The translations under genes were made by a program, and so were the position numbers. The notes beneath the pieces are model-generated. The model did not search any database, had not been told where the DNA came from, and saw only the letters and a list, made by a program, of their open reading frames with translations. Shown in pieces: positions 51,801-61,700 of a stretch of DNA of 64,000 nucleotides; the first letter of the stretch is position 1, and each line of letters begins with the position of its first letter. The stretch covers positions 1 to 64,000 of the forward strand of contig OX345641.1 of assembly GCA_947044365.1 (NCBI GenBank), given 5' to 3'. Source of the stretch: Petrosia ficiformis (lineage: Eukaryota; Porifera; Demospongiae; Haplosclerida; Petrosiidae).

Positions 51801-52400
51801 TGTGCCTTGGACTACACTGTGACTTGTGCCTTACTCTGTTATTTGTGCCTTTGACTACACCGTGACTTGTGCCTTACACTGTTACTTGTGCCTTTGACTA
51901 CACTGTGACTTGTGCCTTGGACTACACTGTGACTTGTGCCTTGAACTACACTGTGACTTGTGCCTTGGACTACACTGTGACTTTTACTTTTGACGACACC
52001 ATGACGTGCCTTTGACTACACTGTGACTTGTGCCTTTGACTACACTGTGACTTTTGCTTTTGACGACACTATGACGTGCCTTGGACTACACTGTGACTTG
52101 TGCCTTACACTGTTATTGTGCATTGGACTATACTGTGGCTTGTACCCCTTTGACGACACTATGACTTGTGCCTTACACTGTTACTTGGCAGTTTGACTAC
52201 ACTGTGACTTGTGCCTTTGACTACACCGTTACTTCTGCCTTTGACTTAACAGTGACCTTTGCCTGATTACACTGTGACTTGTACTTTTGATGACACTATG
52301 ACTTGGGCCTTTGACTACACTGTAATTTGTGCCTAATGCCTTTGACCACTCTGTGACTTGTGCCTTTGACTACACTATCACTTGATGACATTACTACACT
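48880..52400. repeat. 24-bp minisatellite, left arm
   Basis: The unit is close to CTTGTGCCTTTGACTACACTGTGA, with common variants such as CTTTTACTTTTGACGACACTATGA and GCCTTACACTGTTA. A larger period of 336 bp is visible near 49,408 and 49,744. Some frames read through as short repetitive ORFs (TVTCAFDYTVT) because 24 is a multiple of 3; I do not regard these as genes. Confidence 0.95.
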
Positions 52401-53119
52401 GTCCTTTGTCATTTTTCAAAAGGACCCGTTTATCTATCTTGTGAGAGGATCTCTGGAGAGGAGGTAAATATGGTAACTAAATAATCTAAGTGTATGTAGC
52501 ATGATAAACTAATGGTTCGGGGGCCTAGGGGTTGGAATGCCTTGTAGGGTGGGCTCTGTAAGTAAATACTCATCCATCTAATGTTGAAGTCTTCCTTCTA
52601 CAACACATCAAAGTGCTGCGCAAAGGTGTTTATGTATCGTTTTATTATGTAAACTTTAATTTGTCCTAGACATGACATTAAACTGTCTCTTGTTCATGTA
52701 TTGATTTTTGCATAGATTGTATTTCCTTTTAATAAGTTTATAATCACTTGTAATTATTAAGTACAACAATTTGTTTCAATCCACTTATATGTGTCCTAGA
52801 TATCACAATAAACTCTTATTCATGTATATGTACTTAGTTGTTTTTTTTCTGGAAACTTTTGTAATGCATACTGCTATTTTATTTTTGGGAATTATTACTT
52901 AGTTACATGTATTTATTTACTTTATTTCTGTAACATCTTGTGAAGATCTCCTGGACAAGACAGGAAGACAATTGCATGTAGAGCAGTTAACATTTTGACG
53001 TACCTTAGCCTTAGGATTTCATTACAAATTTCGGGATTTAGGGAACGAGCAAGCAATGGTAGGGTTTTGGTACTATAGGGTCATGAATGTTGAATTTGGC
53101 ATGAGGGTTAGGTTACAAA

Positions 53120-53375
53120 ATGTAATATAGCTAACAAATGTGCTTCCGTGTTTCGGTTTGGGGTCATGGGGGCTATTCCATAGCCCCCATGACCCAACCC
53201 TAAGACTGAAGCACATTCCATAGCCCCTTGACCCAACCCTAAGACCGAAGCACATTCCATAGCCCCAATGACTAAGACAAAAACACATTCCCTGACCCTA
53301 AGATGAAAGCATATTCCATAGCCCCTTGACCCAACCCTAAGACTGAAGCACATTCCATAGCCCTCATGACCCTAA
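53120..53375. repeat. Centre of the palindrome with hairpin and minisatellite
   Basis: A perfect 16-bp inverted repeat (53,161-53,176 and 53,180-53,195, GGGTCATGGGGGCTAT with a 3-nt loop) lies near the symmetry axis. To its right are about five copies of a unit of roughly 35-48 bp with CATTCCATAGCCCC and TGACCCAACCCTAAG. Confidence 0.85.
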
Positions 53376-53779
53376 ACCCCAAGTATAAGGGTTTGTCATG
53401 CAATCTAAGAATCTAACTCATTACAACTAAATACCTTGTCTTCCTGTCTTGTCCGGGAGATCTTCACAAGATGTTACAGAAATAAAGTAAATAAATACAT
53501 GTAACTAAGTAATAATTCCCAAAAATAAAATAGCAGTATGCATTACAAAAGATTCCAGAAAAAAAAACATATACATGAATATGAGTTATTTTCATATCTA
53601 GGACACATACAAGTGGATTGAAACAAAATGTTACATTTAATAAAATTTAATACAAGTGATTATAAACTTATTAAAAGGAAATACAATCTATGCAAAAATC
53701 ACACATGAACAAGAGACAGTTGAATGTCATATCCAGGACAAACAATCACAGTCTACTCAAGGGCACAGTTTAGTAACAT

Positions 53780-56700
53780 CATCAAGCCATAGTGTTGTCA
53801 AAGGTATAGGTGCAAGTCACAGTCTGTATAGTCAAAAGTACAAGTGACGGTATAGCCAAAAGTACAAGTCACAGTGTAGTCTAAGGCATGTCATAGTGTC
53901 ATCAAAAGTACAAGGCACAGTGTAGTCAAAGGCACAAGTAACAGTGTATTAGGCACAAGTCACAGTGTAGTCCAAGGCACGTCATAGTGTAGTCAAAGGC
54001 ACAAGTAACAGTGTAAGGCACAATTCATAGTGTGGTAAAAAGTACAAGTCACAGTGTAGTCAAAGGCACAAGTAACAGTGTAAAGCACAATTAACAGTGT
54101 AAGGCACAAGTCAGTTATTAAAAGAAATGGAACGTAAGCCAAAAAAATTCTAAATACATGAAGAGACAGTTTAATGTCATATCTAGGACAACCAATCACA
54201 GTGTAGTCACAGGCACACGTCACAGTCCAAGGCACACGTAGCAGTCTAAGGTACAAGTCACAGTATAGTCGAAGGCACGTCATAGTGTCGTCAAAAGTAA
54301 AAGTCACAGTGTAGTCAAAGGCCCAAGTTCTAGTGTAGTCAAAGGCACTTGTCACAGTATAGTCAAAGGCACAATTAATAGTGTAAGGCACAAGTCACAG
54401 TGTAGTCAAAGGCACTTGTCACAGTGTAGTCCAAGGCACAAGTCATAGTGTAGTCAAAGGCCCAAGTCTTAGTGTAGTCAAAGGCACTTGTCACAGTATA
54501 GTCAAAGGCACAAGTCACAGTTTTGTCAAAGGCACAAGTAACAGAGTAAGGCACAATTCATAGTGTGGTAAAAAGTACAAGTAACAGTGTAAGGCACAAG
54601 TAACAGTTTAGTCAAAAGTACAAGTCACAGTGTAGTCTAAGGCACAGTCCAAGCCTCAAGTCATAGTTGTCATCAAAAGTACAAGTCCTAGTGTAGTCAA
54701 AGGCACATGTCACAGTATAGTCAAAGGCACAAGTAACAGTGTAAGGCACAAGTCACAGTTTAGTTAGAGGCACAATTAACAGTCCAAGCCTCAAGTCATA
54801 GTTGTCATCAAAAGTACAAGTCCTAGTGTAGTCAAAGGCACAAGTCCTAGTGTAGTCAAAGGCACTTGTCACAGTATAGTCAAAGGCACAAGTAACAGTG
54901 TATTCGGCACAAGTCACAATGTAGTCAAAGGCACTTGTGACAGTATAGTCAAAGGCACAAGTAACAGAGTAAGTCACAAGTCACAGTGTAGTCAAAGGCA
55001 CAAGTCCTAGTGTAGTCAAAGGCACAAGTCCTAGTGTAAGGCACAATTAACAGTGTAAGACAAGTCACAGTGTAGTCTAAGGCACAGTCCAAGGCTCAAG
55101 TCGTAGTGAAAGGCAAATGTCACAGTATAGTCAAAGGCACAAGTAACAGTGTATTCGGCACAATTAACAGTGTAAGGCACAAGTCACAGTGTAGTCAAAG
55201 GCCCAAGTCCTAGTGTAGTCAAAGGCACTTGTCACAGTATAGTCAAAGGCACAAGTAACAGAGTAAGGCACAAGTAACAGTCAAAGGCACAATTAACAGT
55301 GTAAGGCACAAGTCACAGTGTAGTCAAAGCACAACTCACAGAGCAGTCAGTTATTAAAAGAAATGGAACGTAAGCAAAAAAAATCTAAATACATGAAGAG
55401 ACAGTTTAATGTCATATCTAGGACAAACAATCACAGTGTAGTCAAAAACACAAGTCACAGTGTAGTCAAAGGCACTAGTCCTGGAGTAGTCACAGGCACA
55501 CGTCACAGTCCAAGGCACAAGTAGCAGTCTAAGGTACAAGTCACAGTGTAGTCGAGCAAGTCACAGTGTAAGGCACAATTAACAGTGTAAGGCACAAGTC
55601 ACAGTGTAGTCAAAGGCCCATGTCCTAGTGTAGTCAAAGGCACTTGTCACAGTATAGTCAAAGGCACAAGTAACAGAGTAAAGCACAAGTCACAGTGTAG
55701 TCAAAGGCACAAGTAACAGTGTAAGGCACAATTAACAGTGTATGGCACAAGTCCTAGTGTAGTCAAAGGCACTTGTCACAGTATAGTCAAAGGCACAAGT
55801 AACAGAGTAAGGCACAAGTCACAGTGTAGTCAAAGGCACAAGTAACAGTGTAAGGCACAATTAACAGTGTAAGACACAAGTCACAGTGTAGCCAAAGGCC
55901 AAAGTCGTAGTGTAGTCAAAGGCACAAGTCACAGTGTAGTCAAAGGCACGTCATAGCATCGTCAAAAGTACAAGTCACAGTGTAGTCCAAGGCACAAGTA
56001 ACAGTGTATTAGGCACAAGTCACAGTGTAGTCCAAGGCACAAGAAACAGTGTAAGGCACAATTAACAGTGTAGTCCAAGGCAGGCACAAGTCACAGTGTC
56101 GTCAAAAGTAAAAGTCACAAGTAACAGTGTAAGGCACAATTAACAGTGTAAGGCCCAAGTCCTAGTGTAGTGAAAGGCACTTGTCACAGTATAGTCAAAG
56201 GCACAAGTAACAGAGTAAGGCACAAGTCACAGTGTAGTCCAAGGCAGGCACAAGTCACAGTGTAGTCAAAGGCACGTCATAGTGTCATCAAAAGTAGAAG
56301 TCACAGTGTAGTCAAAGGCACAAGTAACAGAGTAAGGCACAAGTCACAGTGTAAGGCACAATTAACAGTGTAGTCCAAGGCAGGCACAAGTCACAGTGTC
56401 GTCAAAAGTAAAAGTCACAAGTAACAGTGTAAGGCACAATTAACAGTGTAAGGCCCAAGTCCTAGTGTAGTGAAAGGCACTTGTCACAGTATAGTCAAAG
56501 GCACAAGTAACAGAGTAAGGCACAAGTCACAGTGTAGTCCAAGGCAGGCACAAGTCACAGTGTAGTCAAAGGCACGTCATAGTGTCATCAAAAGTAGAAG
56601 TCACAGTGTAGTCAAAGGCACAAGTAACAGAGTAAGGCACAAGTCACAGTGTAAGGCACAATTAACAGTGTAGTCCAAGGCAGGCACAAGTCACAGTGTC

Positions 56701-57350
56701 GTCAAAAGTAAAAGTCACAAGTAACAGTGTAAGGCACAATTAACAGTGTAAGGCCCAAGTCCTAGTGTAGTGAAAGGCACTTGTCACAGTATAGTCAAAG
56801 GCACAAGTAACAGAGTAAGGGACAAGTCACAGTGTAGTCCAAGGCAGGCACAAGTCACAGTGTAGTCAAAGGCACGTCATAGTGTCATCAAAAGTAAAAG
56901 TCACAGTGTAGTCAAAGGCACAAGTAACAGTGTAAGGCACAATTAACAGTGTAAGGCACAATTAACAGTGTAAGGCACAAGTAACAGTGTAGTCAAAGGC
57001 ACGTCATAGTGTCGTCAAAAGTAGAAGTCACAGTGTAGTCAAAGGCACAAGTAACAGAGTAAGGCACAAGTCACAGTATAGTCGAAGGCACAAGTCACAG
57101 TTTAGTCAAGGCACGTAATAGTGTCGTCAAAAGTAAAAGTATAGTCAAAGGCACAAGTAACAGTGTAAGGCACAATTAACAGTGTAAAGCACAAGTCCTA
57201 ATGTAGTCAAAGGCACAAGTAACAGAGTAAGGCACAAGTCACAGTGTAAGGCACAAGTCACAGTATAGTCGAAGGCACAAGTCACAGTTTAGTCAAAGGC
57301 ACAAGTCACAGTGTAATGCACAAGTCACATTGTAGTTAAAAGTCGGAAAT
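53780..57350. repeat. 24-bp minisatellite, right arm
   Basis: Reverse complement of the left-arm minisatellite (TCACAGTGTAGTCAAAGGCA). The order of variants differs from the left arm. An exact 300-bp higher-order unit is repeated near 56,049, 56,350 and 56,650, so the arrays were remodelled after the arms formed. Confidence 0.95.
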
Positions 57351-57683
57351 GCAACATAAGCAAAAAATCTAAATACATGAACAAGAGACAGTTTAACGTC
57401 ATATCTAGGACAAACAAACAAACATTAAGCATACATACCTTCAATGCAATATGCCTAATTACTTAGATAATTCTATTCTGTGTATAACCTTCCCAAGGTT
57501 AGTAAGTCACAGTTTAGTCAAAGGCACAACAAAGGCTAGTCAGTAACACTGTAGTCAAAGGTTAGTCAGCTACACTGTAGTCAAGGTCAGTACAGTATCT
57601 CAGTACAAGTACACAAGAATATTGAGGGAGGTGTCCTAAATGGTTACCATAGCAACGAAATAAAAGTCATGCTAAATAAATAT

Positions 57684-57943
57684 TGTATGAGCTAATCTTC
57701 AAAATCCCAACTTGATACCAAACTACTTTCAAACTTATTTTATTTTTTTATGACTCACAAATATAGCACAAATACGGCTTACTTATATACAAAAATCAAT
57801 AGAAGGTTCTAGAACTAAGAAACATGTGCACACTAAATTGGATTAAACAGGCCTAGACAAGATACAATAGTGAAAACCACAAATTAGATCAAAAGTTCAA
57901 CACATACATTGTATTACAATGCTTGCATAAACAAGCCTCAAAC
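57684..57943. mobile_element. 260-bp insertion in the right arm only
   Basis: The left arm reads straight through at this point (near 48,550), whereas the right arm holds 260 extra bases flanked by AAATAT on both sides (57,678-57,683 and 57,944-57,949), which fits a 6-bp target duplication. The insert is AT-rich with no long frame and no clear terminal inverted repeat. A deletion from the left arm is the alternative. Confidence 0.6.
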
Positions 57944-58859
57944 AAATATATTTACCTTTTCAAAGTGTTCCCTCTTTTCTCTACTCCCAGGAAATTCACT
58001 CAGTACTTCACATCACAAGGTAAACAGATTAGTCAAGCTACTCCTCCTCGCTAGATGCTACAAACACCTTTAGCAGCTCCTCCAACATCAGCCGTCTTAA
58101 TACACGAGTCTAAACCTTTTCTCTCTGCTCCCAGGAAATTCACACAGTACTTCTACATCACAAGGTAAACAGATTAGTCAAGCTATTCCTCCTCGCTAGA
58201 CGCTAAAAACACCTTTAACAGCTCCTCCCACCTTCCTCTCTTCCATGTCCATGAAATGAAATGAAATTTAAATGGCGGATAAAAATTGGCGGTTTAGTCA
58301 CATGATTTTGTAATCATCACGTGAGCTTGTTTACAATACGAGTGCACACTGCACAAGTGGGCAAGAAATAGAAAACTAACCAATATCCTAGCATTGACTT
58401 CTAATCCCTTTTCATGTAAGTAATTTCTATCAAGGCTTAGATGTGACTGACCGCTCTAGAACAGACTATGAAGGATCGCTCAAGAAACGTTTAAAGAAAA
58501 GAACTGGCATAGAAAGGCAGTGGAATTGACTTATACTAAGATATGAACATACATGAGGCAAGAGAGAACTGAAATGAAGAACATTTACTAACTGAAATGA
58601 ATAAACCTCAAGATACTACTGAGAGCATCTAGATATGCTGTTCTTCTCACTTATAATACAATCTATCTGCTACTGACAAAATTCACAACTATTTTAACAG
58701 TATTGTAATCCCTCGCAAAGTGAAGTAGGTTCTGGAACTACAATTCTGTTTCCTCAAGACCTCCATTGTTTATACTTAGTTGGTGACGGGACTGTCTTTG
58801 GATAGTTTGGGAAAGGTAATCAACTTTAATGTAGAAGCCATGAATTACAGTAGTAGAAC

Positions 58860-59047
58860 ACAATGTACTATATAGTATTAATTGATGAAATACAATATAA
58901 GAACAATACATTTAGTTGTTGTGTATAAAAGAAGCTATAACTATCAGTTACTAATAGATTCTCTCGACTACTAGACATATTCCAGAACTTTATAGGAGGA
59001 CTCTCATCGGATATTTTCAAGGTGGTGGTTGGAATGGAGTTTGACTG
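58860..59047. repeat. Copy of ankyrin-locus sequence next to the palindrome
   Basis: This matches 43,180-43,375 in the same orientation (AAGAACAATACATTTA, TTGTTGTGTATAAAAGAAGC, GGTGGTGG..GGAATGGAGTTT), with one 30-bp difference. It is part of a wider duplication between 40-45 kb and 58.9-64 kb. Confidence 0.85.
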
Positions 59048-59130
59048 TCAATAAATGATACCACCATCTTCTATCTCCAATAGATTTCCAAATTCATCAG
59101 CAGATATAAAAAGTAATGATCGTGAACGAC
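59048..59130 (-). CDS. Candidate terminal exon
   Basis: After the acceptor TATTTGTACTTAG, an 83-nt stretch in phase 1 reads GRSRSLLFISADEFGNLL followed by EIEDGGIIY and a TGA. The composition is protein-like and the acceptor is good. No upstream exon was identified with confidence; a GTAAGT donor near 59,270 is possible. The corresponding place in the 43-kb copy is diverged. Function unknown. Confidence 0.35.
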
Positions 59131-59339
59131 CTAAGTACAAATACTTGTAACAATAACCAGTGTATTAAGTTAAATATATTACATTGGCTAAAGAACCAAA
59201 GTGTTAAGCCATGTAATGGTATCCTACATATAAGCTATTAGTCAAAAGAATAGCTATTTCCAGCAACTTACTGAATGCAGAGTAAGATGGTTGCATGTGA
59301 GGTTTGTAAAATTGAGGAACAATTACCAAAGAAAAGAAG

Positions 59340-60060
59340 AAAATTAAAAAACAAGTACCAAGGCTATAGTACATGGTCTGATTAGAATTTCCAGAGAATT
59401 AAAATGCTCATGGTTCCTACAAACAACATTTCTACTCGAAAACACTGCAGAATCATAACAAGGACATCACTATGTAACTCTAGGAACAGTTTTAGAAAAA
59501 TGTTTTTTTCCAGTCAGAAAACAAGTACAAAAGCTATAGTACATGATTTGATTAGAATTTCAAGAGGACACTAAAATGGTCACAGTTGCTACAAACAACA
59601 TTTTTGATCAAAAATACTGTAGAATCATAACAAGCACATCGCTATGTAACTCTATATAGGAACAGTTTCAGGAAAATGTTTTTTTCCAGTCAGAAAACTA
59701 GTACCAAGGCTATAGTTCATGGTTCAAAGTCAATTTTAAAAGAATACTAAAACTCTCATGGTTCCTACAAACAACATTTCTGATTAAAAACACTGCAGAA
59801 TCATAACAAGGACATCACCATGTAACTCTAGGAACAGTTTCAGGGAAATGTTTTTTCCAGTCAAAAATTAAGTACCAAGGCTATAGTTCAAGGTTCGATT
59901 ACAAGATGAAATATCAGTACCAAGGCTATTCTATATATAGTTCAGTGTAAAAATTCAGAATACCAAAATGCTCACAGTTCTAACAGATAATATTATTGAC
60001 CCAAGTCACTTTGTAAACACAGTAAGGACATCATTATCTAACTTCAGAAACAGTTTCAGC
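59340..60060. repeat. 170-bp satellite block
   Basis: About four units of the same satellite as at 36.7 kb, somewhat diverged. Confidence 0.93.
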
Positions 60061-60545
60061 CTTTTGTAATTGCATATCTAATTATAATTAGCAACAAAAT
60101 TCAGTAATAATTACTACCGAGCCAATATTAGCAATACACAGGATACAGTTGGAGAGTTGATATTCAATTTTAAATGATATAATGACATGTGATTTGTAAA
60201 ATCACTTTCATGAACATCAATACTACAAATGAATAGATGGACATACACACAACAAGAATTGTCCTCATATATGACAAAACAATACAATCTGACGAATCTG
60301 TACATACCATTAAAGATTTACTTTGACCATATGATATCCCCACATAATACTCCAACACAACAGTATGAATCTGTATATCATCATCAGAATACTTGATTTA
60401 GAGGGTCAGTAGTAACATGCAACAGCAAAGCAATAGAGTCTGCAACACGTGGAGTGCATAACTGGTGTCACCCACTGACATACATTATTAATGAGATTCA
60501 TAGGTCAATATCTAAACCCACAAGTGTAGCATGTGAAGAATATTA
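60060..60545. repeat. Satellite-associated segment, copy 3 of 3
   Basis: Matches 37,850-38,160 and 40,250-40,640, with TTGGAGAGTTGATATTCAAT and AAAGATTTACTTTGACCATA. No gene. Confidence 0.88.
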
Positions 60546-61135
60546 AAATGCTCACAGTTCTAATACACAATATTATTGATTAAAACCACTTTGGAAACCC
60601 ATTAAGGACATCATTATCTAACTCTCGGAACAGTTTCGGCTCAATCTCAAATTATTCATTTTGCAATGAAAAATCAGTACAAAGGCTATAGTTCAGGGTA
60701 AAAATTCGAATTTTGATAGAATATTAAAATGCTCACGGTTCTAACACATAATATTATTGATCAAAACCACTTTGGAAACCTATTAAGGACATCATCATCT
60801 AACTCTAGGAACAGTTTCGGCTCAATCTGAAAGGATCGATTTTGCAATGAAAAATCAGTACAAAGGCTACAGTTCAGGGTAAAAATTCAAATTTTGATAG
60901 AATATTAAAATGCTCACGGTTCTAACACATAATATTATTGATCAAAACCACTTTGGAAACCTATTAAGGACATCATTATCTAACTCTAGGAACAGTTTCG
61001 GCTCAATCTAAAATGATTGATTTTGCAAGTACAAAGGCTATAGTTCATGGTTCAAAGTGAATTTCAAGAGAGTATTAAAATGCTAATGGTTCCTACAAAC
61101 AACATTTTTAATCCAAAATACTTTAGAATCATAAC
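60546..61135. repeat. 181-bp satellite variant
   Basis: Three units with CAGTTTCGG at 60,631, 60,812 and 60,993, exactly 181 bp apart, ending in one unit of the 170-bp type. Confidence 0.95.
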
Positions 61136-61700
61136 AAGTACTCGGTCTAGATTAGTACACCAATTCAGCATTTCTTTGCTATGATGTATCAATGAAGAAT
61201 AACATAAAACTCACCTAAAATACAGTTGCATGAAAATAATTTATATCATTAAATTACTCTACAATCTGCCATCACAACAGCCGATTGTGTCTGAAATTCA
61301 AATTCTTGATTATTATCAATATTCACTTTAGTTAAATCCATATTTCCATATCTCCCATCCACGATATCAGTTAAAATTGGGCTAAACATGGCCACATCAG
61401 ATCATGGAAGTCAACAATCACAGGTTTCTTGGACTCTAACACTTTAGTTTGAAAATCTTCTTTATTCTTGATATGAATTACTTCGTTCAAATACTGAGAA
61501 ATTGAAATGGATCTCCATTGAACAAGTTTCTGTTTAGCGTTTTCCTATAAACTCTCCAAGTCAGTGCCATATTTGCTGCTTAAAAATTATTAATCTCAAT
61601 ACAAAAATTTGTTACATTGTCCTAAAAATTATTGTTATAAGAATTTCCAAACACAAAGTATAAAAATGAATTAAACTACAGTACAGTTGTATTAAGAAAA
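61136..61700. repeat. Remnants of a second ankyrin-locus copy
   Basis: The stretch 61,140-61,225 matches about 42,780-42,850 around the last ankyrin-gene exons, but the exon body is lost. 61,430-61,690 matches 40,670-40,920. This suggests two adjacent, rearranged copies of the locus meeting here. Confidence 0.7.

Larger units (their letters stand above)
47656..58848. mobile_element. 11.2-kb palindrome, foldback-like element
   Basis: The left end GTAATTCATGGCTTCTACAT at 47,656 is the reverse complement of the right end finishing at 58,848. Homology continues inward through several unique landmarks: TAGCGTCTAGCGAGGAGG near 48,300 against the right arm near 58,195, AGGACACCTCCCTCAATATT near 48,600 against 57,620-57,640, and AAGATCTCCTGGACAAGAC near 52,943 against 53,447-53,465. 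Outside 47,656 and 58,848 the sequences diverge at once. The arms are mostly 24-bp minisatellite. Long, internally repetitive inverted repeats with little or no coding content are typical of foldback elements. No transposase is seen, so it would be non-autonomous, or else an inverted duplication of another origin. Confidence 0.85.

Noticed and set aside
53656..53847. Repeats considered as a CRISPR array
   Set aside because: Repeats in the window are contiguous or diverged minisatellites without unique spacers, in a eukaryotic setting.
49408..55539. Repetitive frames reading CAFDYTVTCAFDYTVT
   Set aside because: They come from the 24-bp minisatellite in the palindrome arms and are interrupted at random by array variants.
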